Notes: generated by a model from the sequence alone, not told the origin. A stretch of DNA of 64,000 bases from Kribbella kalugense (GCF_004365875.1 NZ_SODF01000001.1:3472001-3536000); one strand, 5' to 3'; positions 1 to 9,388 are shown, numbered from the stretch's first letter. Made by a program: numbers and translations.

Positions 1-1900
1 CCTGGGTCGGAACGTCGCCGGCGCACGCCAGTACCACGTCCGGATCGCCTTCGTCGTTACTGGCGAAGTCCCACACGCCGATTCCTCGCGCACAATGCAG
101 CGCGGCGGCCTCGGGGTCGAGCCAGTCGGCCTGCGGTTGCTTGCCCGCGACAACGACATTGATGTAGTGCCTGCTCCGCAGACAGTGGTCGGCGGTGGCG
201 AGCAACGTGTTGGTGTCCGGCGGCAGGTAGACCCGGACGACCTCGGCCTTCTTGTTGACGACGTGGTCGATGAAGCCAGGGTCCTGGTGTGAGAACCCGT
301 TGTGGTCCTGCCGCCATACGTGCGAGGTCAGCAGATAATTGAGCGAGGGAATCGGTTTGCGCCACCGCAGCCCGCGAGTGACCTTCAGCCACTTGGCATG
401 CTGGTTCACCATCGAGTCGACGATGTGTACGAACGCTTCGTAGCAGGAGAACCAGCCGTGCCGGCCGGTCAGCAGGTACCCCTCGAGCCAGCCCTGGCAG
501 GTGTGCTCGCTGAGGATCTCCATCACCCGGCCGTCCACCGCCAGGTGTTCGTCGGTCGGAAGCACCTCGGCGTTCCACGCCTTGCCGGTGACCTGGTACA
601 ACGCATCAAGCCGGTTCGACGCCGTCTCGTCCGGTCCGAAGACACGGAAGTTGCGTTCGGTCGCGTTCGCGCTCATCACGTCACGCAGGTAGTCACCCAG
701 AACCCGCGTCGGCTCGTGGTCGGTTGCCCCCGGCACCGGAACCGCCACGGCGTACGACGCGACGTCCGGCAGCACCAAGTCGCGTGAAGCGGGCCCGCCG
801 TTGCTGTGCGGGTTCGAGCCCATCCGCCGATCGCCCACCGGCACCTGGTCGAGGAGGCGATCGATCGGAGCGCCCGCCTGATCGAACAGCTCGCCGGGGC
901 GGTAGCTCCGCAGCCACTGCTCCAGCAGCTCGAGGTGCTCCGGGTTGCCCCGTACGTCGCCCACAGGCACCTGATGGGCTCGCCAAGTGCCTTCGACCTG
1001 GACACCGTCGACCTCGTGCGGCCCGGTCCAGCCCTTCGGCGTACGCAGGACGATCATCGGCCACGGCCGGCGCGGAACACCCGTGCCGTCGCGCGCCTCG
1101 GACTGGATGGCGGCGATCTCGTCGAGGACCCTGTCGAGCGTCGCCGCGAGCTGCTGGTGCACGTACTCGGGCTGGTCACCGTCGACCAGATACGGCCGAT
1201 AGCCGTACCCCTCCAGCAGACTGGTCAGCTCATCGTCGCCGATCCGGGCCAGCACCGTCGGGTTGGCGATCTTGTAACCGTTCAGATGCAGGATCGGCAG
1301 TACTGCGCCGTCGGTCCGCGGGTCGAGGAACTTGTTCGAGTGCCAGGACGCGGCCAGCGGTCCGGTCTCCGCCTCGCCGTCACCGATCACACAGGCGACG
1401 ACGAGATCCGGGTTGTCGAGCACCGCGCCGTACGCGTGGCTGAGCGAATAGCCCAGCTCGCCACCCTCGTGGATCGAGCCGGGCAGTTCCGGGGCCACGT
1501 GGCTCGGGATCCCACCCGGGAAAGAGAACTGGCGGAAGAGTCGCTCCATCCCAGATGCGTTCCGCGGTACGTCGGGATAGGTCTCGCTGTAGCTGCCTTC
1601 CAACCACGTGTTCGCGGCGATCGCCGGTCCACCGTGGCCGGGACCGATCACGTACATCATGTTCAGATCGCGTTGCCGGATGACCCGATTCAGGTGCGCA
1701 TACAGCATGTTGAGGCCCGGGGTGGTCCCCCAGTGGCCCAACAGGCGCGGCTTGACGTCCTCCGGTTGCAGCGGCTCCTGCAGCAGTGCGTTGCGCATCA
1801 GATAGATCTGTCCGACCGACAGATAGTTCGCGGCCCGCCAGTACGCGTCGAGCGCGTCCACCTCGTCGGCGCTGAGCGGCTTCTCCAGGATCTCGTGCAT
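1..1900 (-). CDS. xfp: Phosphoketolase (xylulose-5-P/fructose-6-P), 3' end cut by window edge
   Basis: Phosphoketolase splits xylulose 5-phosphate or fructose 6-phosphate with phosphate into acetyl phosphate plus an aldose phosphate, using thiamine diphosphate in the cytoplasm. The 633 codons present begin with [10 protein letters not shown]. They carry the TPP-family signatures [10 protein letters not shown] (about 84-93), [19 protein letters not shown] (about 141-159) and GDGEAETGP (about 173-181), all typical of XFP enzymes. The family is about 790-800 residues, so roughly 160 C-terminal residues lie beyond the left edge. A GGGAC-N4-GTCCC palindrome stands 72 bases upstream of the start. 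Together with the PPK2, GAPDH and acyl-CoA synthetase genes nearby, this fits substrate-level ATP generation through acetyl phosphate when respiration is limited. That role is inferred; the family call is firm. Confidence 0.95.
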   Translation of the reverse strand, partial: MHEILEKPLSADEVDALDAYWRAANYLSVGQIYLMRNALLQEPLQPEDVKPRLLGHWGTTPGLNMLYAHLNRVIRQRDLNMMYVIGPGHGGPAIAANTWLEGSYSETYPDVPRNASGMERLFRQFSFPGGIPSHVAPELPGSIHEGGELGYSLSHAYGAVLDNPDLVVACVIGDGEAETGPLAASWHSNKFLDPRTDGAVLPILHLNGYKIANPTVLARIGDDELTSLLEGYGYRPYLVDGDQPEYVHQQLAATLDRVLDEIAAIQSEARDGTGVPRRPWPMIVLRTPKGWTGPHEVDGVQVEGTWRAHQVPVGDVRGNPEHLELLEQWLRSYRPGELFDQAGAPIDRLLDQVPVGDRRMGSNPHSNGGPASRDLVLPDVASYAVAVPVPGATDHEPTRVLGDYLRDVMSANATERNFRVFGPDETASNRLDALYQVTGKAWNAEVLPTDEHLAVDGRVMEILSEHTCQGWLEGYLLTGRHGWFSCYEAFVHIVDSMVNQHAKWLKVTRGLRWRKPIPSLNYLLTSHVWRQDHNGFSHQDPGFIDHVVNKKAEVVRVYLPPDTNTLLATADHCLRSRHYINVVVAGKQPQADWLDPEAAALHCARGIGVWDFASNDEGDPDVVLACAGDVPTQ

Positions 1901-1971
1901 GCTTCGATACCCTCCGAGCGATCGCGATATGGGGTCACCCCACTGTTGCTCGCGAAGGTGAACAGTCACCA

Positions 1972-1985
1972 GGGACGGACGTCCC
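1972..1985. promoter_or_regulatory. DevR/DosR-like box upstream of phosphoketolase
   Basis: The sequence GGGACGGACGTCCC is an inverted repeat (GGGAC-N4-GTCCC) 72 bases before the phosphoketolase start. Its arms match the outer arms of the mycobacterial DosR box as I remember it. Related motifs stand at similar distances before the other units of this region. Binding is inferred. Confidence 0.5.
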
Positions 1986-2016
1986 GCCTGCCGACGCCAG
2001 AGGTCCCGTCACCCGG

Positions 2017-3699
2017 TCAGTCCGGGAACTCCTGCCGAAACGCCTCAACAGCGGTCGGGAGGGTGTAGAACACCCGATCGGGGCCCAGCCGGTCAAGAAA
2101 TCCGGCCGCCTGCAGATCGTCGCGGAGGTCTTGTTTCACTCTCGCCATCGTCAGCACGATGCCGCGTTCGGCCAGCTCTTCGCGCAGCGAATCGAGGGCA
2201 TCGACGGCGGTGCTGTCGATCTGGATGTTGGCCTCGGCGTTGAGGAGCAGCCAGCGCACCGGAGGCTCGGCGGCGGCGACCGCGGCCAAGGCGCGGCGGC
2301 GGAAGTCCTCGGCGTTGGCGAAGAACAGCGGCGAGTCGTAGCGGTAGACCACCAGCCCCGGGACCGGCCGCGCGTCGGGGTAGTCGTCGATGTCGTGCAT
2401 GCCGGCGATGCCCGGCACGTAGCCCAGGATCCCGTCGTGCGGGCGGGCGACCCGACGCAGTACGTCGAGAACCGACAGCGCGACCGCGACCAGTACGCCG
2501 TACAGGACATCGAGCGCGATCACGCCGACCGCCGTCGCGACGGCCAGCACGAACTCGGTCCGGCGGAACGCCGCGATCCGGCGGAACTCGGCGACGTCGA
2601 TCAACCGGACCGCGGCGAAGACCACGAGGGCACCGAGTGCGGGGATCGGGAACGCCGACAGCAACGGACCGGCGAACAGCAGCGTGGCGACGATGACCGC
2701 CGCGGCCACCAGCGAGTACACCTGGCTCTTCGCACCGGCGGCCACCGCGACCGCGGTCCGGCTGCCGCTGCTACTGATCGGGAATCCGCGCACCAATGAC
2801 GCGGAGAGGTTTCCGAGTCCGAGGACGAGCAGCTCACGATCGGGATCGGGACGCTCTCCACCACGGGTCGCGAAGGCGCGACCCGTCAGGACCGTGTCCG
2901 TGTAGCCGACCAGCGCGACACCCAACGCCGGCACGGCAAGCAGACCGATGTCTCCAGCAGTCAGGGACGGCAGGTGGGGGGCCGGCAGACCGCTCGGCAC
3001 CTCGCCGACCAGAGCCACTCCCCTGTCCGCAAGACCAGCAGCCCACGTCACCAAAGCCGCCAGGGCAACGACGATCAGCGGCCCGGGTAGCCACGGCGTC
3101 CAACGTGCCAAGACAAGCAACAGGGCCAACGCAACCACCGACAACGCGACCGGAGCCAAGCGCCACTGACCGAACAGCCGGACTGCGGACCAGACCTCGG
3201 CCGGCGGCGAATCTCCGTGCACCGGTGCCCCGGTCAGCCGCCCGAGCTGACCGGTCATCATGATCACCGCGATCCCGGCCAGATAGCCGATCAGCACCGG
3301 CTTCGACAACAAGTCGGCGAGGAATCCCAGCCGGGCCAACCACCCGACGACGCAGATCACGCCGACCAACAGCGCCAGTACGGCGGCCAGCACCGCATAG
3401 CGAGCCGGATCACCGGCAGCCAATGGACCAACCGCCGTGGCCGTCAGCAGAGCCGTCGTCGACTCCGGTCCCAGCGACAGCAACCGCGACGACCCGAGCA
3501 AGAAGTACAGCACCAGCGGACCCAGCGCGGCCCAGAGACCGGTCACGGCCGGCAATCCGGCCAGCTGCGAGTAGGCCATCACCTGCGGCACGAAGTACGC
3601 CGCCACCGTGACACCGGCGACTATGTCAGGTCGCAGCCAGCGCAGGCGATAACCGCGCAGCACAGCGATGCCGGGAGCAGACAACGACCATCCGGCCAT
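2017..3699 (-). CDS. SulP-family anion transporter with C-terminal STAS domain
   Basis: This is a 560-residue SulP/SLC26 permease, probably moving sulfate, bicarbonate or another anion across the cytoplasmic membrane. The N-terminal three quarters are strings of hydrophobic helices, with the family-like stretches YFVPQVMAYSQLAGLP near the start and RGFPISSSGSRTAVA in the middle. The last ~130 residues form a STAS domain containing the NIQIDSTAVDAL strand-turn. The start is placed at MAGWSLSAPG because GGAGGTG lies just upstream. An in-frame upstream ATG would add 30 residues without a comparable ribosome site. Substrate cannot be read from sequence. A GGGAC-type motif lies 66 bases upstream, so it may share control with its neighbours. 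Confidence 0.9.
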   Translation of the reverse strand: MAGWSLSAPGIAVLRGYRLRWLRPDIVAGVTVAAYFVPQVMAYSQLAGLPAVTGLWAALGPLVLYFLLGSSRLLSLGPESTTALLTATAVGPLAAGDPARYAVLAAVLALLVGVICVVGWLARLGFLADLLSKPVLIGYLAGIAVIMMTGQLGRLTGAPVHGDSPPAEVWSAVRLFGQWRLAPVALSVVALALLLVLARWTPWLPGPLIVVALAALVTWAAGLADRGVALVGEVPSGLPAPHLPSLTAGDIGLLAVPALGVALVGYTDTVLTGRAFATRGGERPDPDRELLVLGLGNLSASLVRGFPISSSGSRTAVAVAAGAKSQVYSLVAAAVIVATLLFAGPLLSAFPIPALGALVVFAAVRLIDVAEFRRIAAFRRTEFVLAVATAVGVIALDVLYGVLVAVALSVLDVLRRVARPHDGILGYVPGIAGMHDIDDYPDARPVPGLVVYRYDSPLFFANAEDFRRRALAAVAAAEPPVRWLLLNAEANIQIDSTAVDALDSLREELAERGIVLTMARVKQDLRDDLQAAGFLDRLGPDRVFYTLPTAVEAFRQEFPD

Positions 3700-3764
3700 C
3701 GCACACCTCCGCTCGCTACTGACCGCGCCGACCGGCGACCGGCCGCCGAAGGACCTCCCGAGTC

Positions 3765-3777
3765 GGGACTCTTGCCC
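3765..3777. promoter_or_regulatory. GGGAC-type motif between SulP gene and small divergent gene
   Basis: GGGACTCTTGCCC lies 66 bases from both the SulP start (3699) and the divergent small gene's start (3843). It resembles the other GGGAC boxes in the first 13 kb but has one base fewer between its half sites, so it is a weaker candidate. Confidence 0.35.
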
Positions 3778-3842
3778 GCAGCGGCGCACTCCTTTCCACC
3801 GCGACTCTGAAGAGAGATCTATTCCAGCAAGGAGCAGCAGTC

Positions 3843-4199
3843 ATGACCACCACATTGCAGCAGGAGATCGAGCGCTGGGAGGCCGAGCTCCGCAGCATCG
3901 CGGAGAACAGCACCTCGGACAACTGGTTCCTCGAGGAACGCCGCTTCGCCGAGGCTCAGCACACGATCACCGCCTACCGCGGCCACATCCTGCCCGCGCT
4001 CGCGAACGAGCAGCCGCACGACGCGATCCTCGCTCACGAGATCGAGCACCACATCGACCACCTCGAAGACCTCCGCAACGACCTCTACCGGACCGTCCAC
4101 CCGCCCACGTCCCACCAGCAGGTCGCCGAGACCATCGCCGCCCTGCGCGCCCTGTCCAGCGTCGCCCTGCGCCTCGAGCGAGCAACTCAAACCGTGTGA
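3843..4199 (+). CDS. Small helical hypothetical protein
   Basis: A 118-residue protein starting MTTTLQQEIERWEAELRSI. I do not recognise the family. It is charged and almost wholly helical in appearance, with repeated Glu/Leu/Ala spacing, several His residues (AHEIEHHIDHLEDL around 64-77) and no signal peptide or membrane segment. AAGGAGCAGCAGTC precedes the ATG, a good ribosome site. It is divergent from the SulP gene and shares the intergenic region with a GGGAC-type motif, so co-induction with the stress island is possible. Convergent with the next gene, which ends 21 bases downstream. The run of His and Glu could bind a metal, but that is speculation. Confidence 0.7.
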   Translation: MTTTLQQEIERWEAELRSIAENSTSDNWFLEERRFAEAQHTITAYRGHILPALANEQPHDAILAHEIEHHIDHLEDLRNDLYRTVHPPTSHQQVAETIAALRALSSVALRLERATQTV

Positions 4200-4220
4200 T
4201 GACCCAGGCAGACGCGCGTC

Positions 4221-6935
4221 TTACGCGCTGTCTGCGCGCAGGTGGCGCGCGTGCCAGTCGGGTTCGCGGGTCGTCGGCGTCAGGCGCATCCTGACGTCGA
4301 CCGCGAAGGCGCCGGCGGGACCGGCGATCAAGGGGTTGATGTCCAGCTCGGCCAGTTCAGGGACCAGCTCGGCGAGCCAGGCGATGCGGTGGATGATGTC
4401 GAGGACCGCCTCCTGGTCGGCGGCTTGAGCGCCTCGGTACCCGGCCAGCAACGGAGCGCAGCGCAGTGAGTGCAGCATGTCGGTGGCGTCGAGGTCGGTG
4501 AGCGGCAGGCCGCGCCACTGGCGATCGGCGAGCAAGTCGGTCAGGATGCCACCGCTGCCGGCCATCAGCAGCGGGCCGAACAGCCGGTCCCGGACAACGC
4601 CGATCACCAACTCGGTCCCATTCGGAGCCATCGCCTGGACCACGACGTGCGGATCGCCGGTCGCCGCAGTGATCTCGGCGTACGCCGTACCCAATTGCAC
4701 CGAGTTCGACAGTCCGACCCGAACGCCGCCGATATCGGTCTTGTGCAGTACGCCGGGAGCCGCCGTCTTCAACGCGACCGGATAGCCCGCGGTTTCGGCC
4801 GCCGCGATCGCCTCGGAGCGACTCGACGCGGCGAGGACCGGAATCGCCGGAACTCCCGCACACTGCAGCAACTGGCCGGTGTGCAGCGAGTCCAGCCAGC
4901 CACCGTCCGGACTGCGCTCGAGGAACCGCCGTACCACCGCCCGTGCTCCGATCGGATCGACGTGGGTCAGGTCCGGTACGTCGCCCTGCGGGCGGGCCCG
5001 CCACTCGGCGTACCGCACAGCCTGGGCCAAGGCACGTACGGCGCTCTCCGGGAACGGGAACACCGGCAGGCGACGCCCGTCCGCCAACGCGATCTCCGGC
5101 CCGGCGTCGATCGAGCCGACGCAGTTCACAACGATCGGCAGGTCGGCGAGGGCCGCGGCAGTCGCGATGGCGTCGAAGATCTCGTCGACCCGGCCGGCAC
5201 GCGTCGCCGCGTAGCAGACGAGCACGGTGTCGACCTCGCCACTGGCCATGATCACCTTCAACGCCTGCGCCAAGCTCTTCGGGGAAGCGGCCGCGCCGAG
5301 ATCGACGGGATTCCCACTGCCCACCGCGCCAGTCGCGGTCAGCTCCTGCTGAACCGCTTGACTCAACTCCGGCAGCTCGAGCCCGAGTCGCCCGGCTGCA
5401 TCGGCCGCGAGTACGCCGGCTCCGCCTGCGTTGCCCACCACAGCCAGCCGACGACCGCGGGGCAACGGCCGGACCGCGAGCACTCGCGCTGTCTCCACCA
5501 GTTCCTCGACGGTGTCCATCCGCAGTACGCCGGACTGCGCGAACAACGCGTCGACAGCCGTCTCGGGCGTCGCGGCCGCGGCCGTGTGCGAGACACCGGC
5601 CCGCCGACCGCCGACCGAGCGGCCACCCTTCACGACCAGGATCGGCTTCGTCCGCCCGACCAGCCGGGCCAACCCGCCGAACTTCCGCGGATTGCCGAAC
5701 GACTCCAGGTACAACCCGATCACCGCGGTTCGTGGGTCGCCCCACCAGTGCAGCAGCAGGTCGTTGCCACTGACATCCACTTTGTTGCCGAGGGAAACGA
5801 ACTCGGAGATCCCGAGTCCGGTCCGGGCCGCCTGCTCGAGCACCGCGATGCCGACCGCACCCGACTGCGCCGCGATCGCCAGCGATCCGGGCATCGGCAC
5901 CATCTCGGCGAAGGTCGCGTTGAGACTGACCTCGGGAGCCGTGTTGACCAGCCCGAGGCAGTTCGGGCCGATCAGCCGGATGCTGTGCCGGCGAGCGATC
6001 TCCAGGATCTCCCGCTGGACCGCCCGGCCGGTATCACCCAGCCCGGAGAGCTCAGCGAACCCCGAGGTCAGGACCACCGCGCCGGCGACACCTCGCTCGC
6101 CGCAGTCCGTCAGGACCTGCGGCACCTGCTCCGCCGGGACCGCGATGACGACGAGATCGATCTGGCGAGGCACTGCCGCGATCGACGGGTACGCCGGTAC
6201 GTCCCCGATCAGGTCCGCGTGCGGATTGACGGCGTACACGGAGCCGGTGAACTTGCCCCTCACGATGTTGACGAGCACCTCGTGGCCGATGCCGCCGGGT
6301 TTCCGGCCGGCCCCGACGACCGCCACCGCTCGCGGCGAGAACACGCGGTGCAGCGACCGGTCTTCGGCTGCCCGCTCCCGGTCAGCCATGCGTTCCAGCG
6401 TGGACGGGCGGTACGCCGTGTCCAGCACCAGCTCGATCACTCCACTGTCGAGCTTGCGGACCTGTTCGAAGCCGGAGTCGGCGAACACCCGCAGCATGCC
6501 CACGTTCTCGAGCAGTGTGTCGGCGAGGAGCCGCTCGATCCCGTTCTCCCGGGCCACGGCCGCGAGCTGCTCGAGCAACAACGTGCCGATTCCCCGGCGT
6601 TGTACGGAGTCCTCGAGCAGGAAGGCCATCTCGGCCTCGCCGGTGCTCAGCGGTTCGTAGCTCGCCACGCCGACCAGCCGATCGTCGTACTCGGCCACCA
6701 ACGCGACATGCCCGTCGTGGTCTGTGGTCAGATGGTGCGTCTGCTCATCGGCGGAGGACCGGCTGATTCCGAAGAACCGCAGGTAGATCGACCGGTCCGA
6801 CACCCGCTGGTTCATCGCCTGCAGCCGCGGCTCGTCGTCCTCGCGGAGCGGACGGATCCGCACCACCGATCCGTCCGAGGCCAGCACGTCCCAGCCCGCG
6901 CCGGGCCGCTCGCCCACCTGCTCGACCGCCGTCAT
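4221..6935 (-). CDS. GNAT acetyltransferase fused to NDP-forming acyl-CoA synthetase
   Basis: A 904-residue fusion. Residues ~20-175 form a GNAT acetyltransferase domain (LRFFGISRSS..., VGVASYEPL, RRGIGTLLLEQLAAVAREN, the last being the acetyl-CoA loop). From ~195 onward it is an acetate-CoA ligase/succinyl-CoA synthetase-like protein: CoA-binding domain (VAVVGAGRKPGGIG), GPNCLGLVNTAP, the phospho-histidine loop VSHTAAAA, and a C-terminal ATP-grasp domain (VALKTAAPGVLHKTDIGGVR). Enzymes with these parts either make acetyl-CoA/ATP or acetylate protein lysines (the Pat family). In E. coli PatZ the GNAT domain is C-terminal; here it is N-terminal. The start is chosen at MTAVEQVGERPG because of AAGGAGAC just upstream. 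Two GGGAC motifs precede it. Confidence 0.9.
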   Translation of the reverse strand: MTAVEQVGERPGAGWDVLASDGSVVRIRPLREDDEPRLQAMNQRVSDRSIYLRFFGISRSSADEQTHHLTTDHDGHVALVAEYDDRLVGVASYEPLSTGEAEMAFLLEDSVQRRGIGTLLLEQLAAVARENGIERLLADTLLENVGMLRVFADSGFEQVRKLDSGVIELVLDTAYRPSTLERMADRERAAEDRSLHRVFSPRAVAVVGAGRKPGGIGHEVLVNIVRGKFTGSVYAVNPHADLIGDVPAYPSIAAVPRQIDLVVIAVPAEQVPQVLTDCGERGVAGAVVLTSGFAELSGLGDTGRAVQREILEIARRHSIRLIGPNCLGLVNTAPEVSLNATFAEMVPMPGSLAIAAQSGAVGIAVLEQAARTGLGISEFVSLGNKVDVSGNDLLLHWWGDPRTAVIGLYLESFGNPRKFGGLARLVGRTKPILVVKGGRSVGGRRAGVSHTAAAATPETAVDALFAQSGVLRMDTVEELVETARVLAVRPLPRGRRLAVVGNAGGAGVLAADAAGRLGLELPELSQAVQQELTATGAVGSGNPVDLGAAASPKSLAQALKVIMASGEVDTVLVCYAATRAGRVDEIFDAIATAAALADLPIVVNCVGSIDAGPEIALADGRRLPVFPFPESAVRALAQAVRYAEWRARPQGDVPDLTHVDPIGARAVVRRFLERSPDGGWLDSLHTGQLLQCAGVPAIPVLAASSRSEAIAAAETAGYPVALKTAAPGVLHKTDIGGVRVGLSNSVQLGTAYAEITAATGDPHVVVQAMAPNGTELVIGVVRDRLFGPLLMAGSGGILTDLLADRQWRGLPLTDLDATDMLHSLRCAPLLAGYRGAQAADQEAVLDIIHRIAWLAELVPELAELDINPLIAGPAGAFAVDVRMRLTPTTREPDWHARHLRADSA

Positions 6936-7011
6936 GATGTCTCCTTCCGACACTCCACCAGCCCACCCCTCCACACGCGCGCGTGCCAGTGCCGTTGGGT
7001 CCCAAGCCCGC

Positions 7012-7052
7012 GGGACCTTTGGCTCTGACCGCGGTCTAGGGACCTGCTGCCC
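7012..7052. promoter_or_regulatory. Two GGGACC-type DevR/DosR-like boxes
   Basis: GGGACCTTTGGCTC (7012-7025) and GGGACCTGCTGCCC (7039-7052) lie 77 and 104 bases upstream of the GNAT-acyl-CoA synthetase start. They are spaced 27 bases start to start. The first closely matches motifs at 12440-12453 and 9275-9288. Paired boxes at such spacing are typical of DosR-controlled promoters; binding is inferred. Confidence 0.5.
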
Positions 7053-7086
7053 GGGCCGGTCGGTAGCATCGCTCCTCCGCTGGCTT

Positions 7087-7644
7087 TCAGACGGCGGTCG
7101 AGGAGCCGGTGAGGATGCTGCCGAGCTCCTCGCCCCAGTGGCGGGCGCGTTCGACCTCGACCTCGGAGATCGGGCCCGTGGTCTCGTCCACGAAGAAACT
7201 CGCCGACGACGTCAGCCGGAAGCCCATCCGCCGCAGCACCTTCGCCGCAGCCCGCGCAGCCGACCCCGGCAGCCGGCGACCCTTCGCGATCCGGGTGTCG
7301 AAGGTCGCGACCTCCAGCCGACTCGCAGGGCGACCACTGGCGTCCTGCGTGTCGATCCCGAGTACGCTCAGCCACTCCCGGATCCCGACCTCGATCGGCA
7401 TCACCACATCGGCCTGCTTCCAGGCCTCCTGCCGGGTCGTCACACGGCTCATCGAGAACGCGTGCGTCGGACCGCCGACGACCAGCAGCCGCACATCCGC
7501 CGGGATGGCGCTCGGCGCCTGGTACACCGGCACCATGTCGGCCGGGAGACTGCCACGCAACCCGTCGCGGATCGCCTGCGCGACCCGCTCGGTGTTCCCG
7601 AACATCGACTCGTACACGATCAGCGCACGAACGGTCTCGGACAT
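7087..7644 (-). CDS. Flavodoxin-domain protein
   Basis: A 185-residue flavodoxin-fold protein beginning MSETVRALIVYESMFGNTERVAQ. The segment YESMFGNTE is the FMN phosphate-binding loop seen in flavodoxins and flavodoxin-domain proteins, and VVGGPTHAFSMSR matches the second FMN loop region. It probably carries electrons or acts as a quinone/flavin reductase in the cytoplasm. It follows the universal stress gene with only 2 bases between them, so the pair is co-transcribed, and both probably belong to a unit starting at the DoxX-like gene. The C-terminal ~60 residues (ARAAAKVLRRMGFRL...) resemble the extension in other actinobacterial stress-region flavodoxins. Partner protein unknown. Confidence 0.88.
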   Translation of the reverse strand: MSETVRALIVYESMFGNTERVAQAIRDGLRGSLPADMVPVYQAPSAIPADVRLLVVGGPTHAFSMSRVTTRQEAWKQADVVMPIEVGIREWLSVLGIDTQDASGRPASRLEVATFDTRIAKGRRLPGSAARAAAKVLRRMGFRLTSSASFFVDETTGPISEVEVERARHWGEELGSILTGSSTAV

Positions 7645-7646
7645 GA

Positions 7647-8576
7647 TCAGGCCTCCGATCGGATCAGTACATCGGCGACGGACGAGCTGTGCTGGACGTG
7701 CTCACCCTCGGCCGTGGCCGGGTGATGTGGCACGACCGCAACCGGACAGGTCATCGCTGCGACCGAACGCCGCGCCACCGGGTCGATCGGCAGCGGGCCG
7801 GCGTGCGATCCGACCACGACCAGCCCGACGTCGCCGCTCTCGTGCACCAGCGCGGCGGCCGGCTTCCGGCTGCTCAGGAACCGAGTCACCTTGACGTCCG
7901 GGAACCGGCTCGTCCACGGCGCCAGCGTCTCTGAGAGCAGGTGATCCGCCCGGCTGATCCAGGTGTGATCCGGATCCTCGTCGTCGGACGCTCGCTCCGC
8001 CGGCAGCCCGGCATGCACGATGACCAGATCTCCTTCGCGTCCGGCGGCGACGCCGAACGCGAACTCCAGCGCCTCCGTGGACAGCGCCGTACCATCGATG
8101 CCGACGGCAACCTTCCGGTCCACCAGCGACGGCTTCCAGGTCGCCGGTACGACGACCACCGGGCAGCCGGCCCGGCTGGCCAGTGTCAGGCTGGCGTGGG
8201 TGTTCACCAGCCTCTGCGCGCCCCGGCTGCGGGGCCGACCGACCACCAGCATCCGCGCGCTCCGCGCCGCGTGTGCGAGCACTCGCACACGCGAGCCCTC
8301 GACGGCCACCGCGGCCAGCTCCGTCGCATAACCATCGCGATGCCGCACCTGGGCGACAGCCGCCCGCAACGCCGCATCCGCGAGCTCAGCCGGCGGCTTC
8401 GGCGCAGATCCCGGCGCCATCGGCGAGAACGGACTGTGCGCCGAGTACGGCGCGACCAGCACCAGTTCCGCACCGACCCGAAGCGCCTCCGCGGACGCGT
8501 AGTCCACCACCCGCAGGTTCTCCGGACTGCCGTTGACTTCGACCACCACGGGTCCGGTCCGGTTCCAAGTGCTCAT
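7647..8576 (-). CDS. Universal stress protein, tandem UspA domains
   Basis: A 309-residue protein with two UspA-like domains (about 8-145 and 150-290). The first ends near LVNTHASLTLASRAGCPVVVVP and the second near RRSVAAMTCPVAVVPHHP, both matching the end of a Usp domain. The ATP-binding glycine pattern is kept in part (VVGRPRSRGAQRL; VVGSHAGPLPIDP), weaker than in the second Usp gene at 10484, so nucleotide binding is uncertain. It lies between the DoxX-like gene (61-base gap) and the flavodoxin gene (2-base gap). Actinobacteria often carry several tandem Usp proteins among DosR-type dormancy genes, and the setting here agrees. Confidence 0.9.
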   Translation of the reverse strand: MSTWNRTGPVVVEVNGSPENLRVVDYASAEALRVGAELVLVAPYSAHSPFSPMAPGSAPKPPAELADAALRAAVAQVRHRDGYATELAAVAVEGSRVRVLAHAARSARMLVVGRPRSRGAQRLVNTHASLTLASRAGCPVVVVPATWKPSLVDRKVAVGIDGTALSTEALEFAFGVAAGREGDLVIVHAGLPAERASDDEDPDHTWISRADHLLSETLAPWTSRFPDVKVTRFLSSRKPAAALVHESGDVGLVVVGSHAGPLPIDPVARRSVAAMTCPVAVVPHHPATAEGEHVQHSSSVADVLIRSEA

Positions 8577-8637
8577 CTCACATGCCTTCCTTCAGTTCGC
8601 CACGGCTACCGAAACGGTCCTCAACGGTCATGTCGTT

Positions 8638-9192
8638 TCATCGCAGCCACGGGTACCGGCGGACGAAGTCGAGACCGGTCCACCACTTGCCCAGACCCCA
8701 CACGTTGCCAGCAGCAACCAATGCGAGGACGACGACAGTGATGGCGCCGAGGATGTGGTCGTCCAGGACCGGGTTCGTCTCCGGCGGCAGGTTCGCCGAC
8801 CACATCAGCAGGTACAGCAGGGTCCCGGCGACGGCCGCGATCCGCATCCCGATACCGAGCGTCAGCGCCAGGCCGATCCCGGCCAGACTGATCATGAACA
8901 GCGGCGTGACCCACCAGTCACCGACCAGCGAGTGATAGAAGTCGCTCATCGGGCCGCTGGTGCCCTTGCCGAGGAAGCCGGCGGTCGGATCGCCACCGTC
9001 GATCCAGCCCTTACCGGACGGGGTGGCGTAGCCCAGGCCGAACACCTTGTCGACGAAGGCCCACAGGAACTCGAGCCCGAAGGCGATCCGCAGTACGGCG
9101 ATCGCACGCCCTGCTGTCGTGGTGATGATCGGGCGCCGATCGGTCTCCGTCGTGGAAGCCGGCAAGCGGCGCTGGTGCGAGGTGGTGGTCAT
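8638..9192 (-). CDS. DoxX-like four-helix membrane protein
   Basis: A 184-residue membrane protein. After a ~25-residue polar N-terminus it has four hydrophobic helices, roughly VLRIAFGLEFLWAFVDKVFG, WWVTPLFMISLAGIGLALTL, IAAVAGTLLYLLMW and ILGAITVVVLALVAAGNVWG. The arrangement and the LRIAFG...EFLWAFVDK start resemble DoxX/thiosulfate:quinone oxidoreductase small-subunit proteins. The start is set at MTTTSHQRRL, preceded by AAAGGACGACATC; a much longer open frame upstream lacks a ribosome site. It heads a likely unit with the Usp and flavodoxin genes. A GGGCC/GGGAC-type motif lies 83 bases upstream. Function in electron transfer to quinone is a family-level guess. Confidence 0.82.
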   Translation of the reverse strand: MTTTSHQRRLPASTTETDRRPIITTTAGRAIAVLRIAFGLEFLWAFVDKVFGLGYATPSGKGWIDGGDPTAGFLGKGTSGPMSDFYHSLVGDWWVTPLFMISLAGIGLALTLGIGMRIAAVAGTLLYLLMWSANLPPETNPVLDDHILGAITVVVLALVAAGNVWGLGKWWTGLDFVRRYPWLR

Positions 9193-9274
9193 GATGTCGT
9201 CCTTTCTTCGATTCCGATACCTCGATCGTGGGCTCTCGACGCTCACCGGGTCAGAGCCGTTCGCACCTCCCGAC

Positions 9275-9288
9275 GAGCCGAAGGCCCT
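9275..9288 (-). promoter_or_regulatory. GGGAC-type motif upstream of DoxX-like gene
   Basis: On the minus strand AGGGCCTTCGGCTC stands 83 bases before the DoxX-like start. It agrees at 11 of 14 positions with GGGACCTTTGGCTC at 7012-7025. A candidate DevR/DosR-type site, inferred from similarity and position. Confidence 0.4.
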
Positions 9289-9339
9289 GCCGACCCCGGG
9301 ACGTATGCCGCGAGGCGCCTGATCGGGCACAAGACAGAC

Positions 9340-9382
9340 AACAGCCGCGGTCCGCGACTTCAGGTTGCGGACCGCGGCTGTT
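9340..9382 (-). terminator. Strong hairpin terminator after alcohol dehydrogenase gene
   Basis: A perfect 16-bp inverted repeat (AACAGCCGCGGTCCGC, 9340-9355, against 9367-9382) encloses an 11-base loop. GACAG/CTGTC outside extends it after a small bulge. It starts 7 bases past the alcohol dehydrogenase stop and separates that unit from the DoxX-like promoter. Confidence 0.8.
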
Positions 9383-9388
9383 CTGTCG

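Noticed and set aside
806..2068. A 420-codon plus-strand frame over phosphoketolase
   Set aside because: Antisense to a gene with thiamine-diphosphate motifs; composition is typical of a shadow.
4470..7028. An 852-codon open frame on the plus strand opposite the GNAT-acyl-CoA synthetase gene
   Set aside because: It is the high-GC mirror of a well-supported gene, rich in Arg/His/Asp/Gln with no domain; the minus-strand reading has clear motifs.
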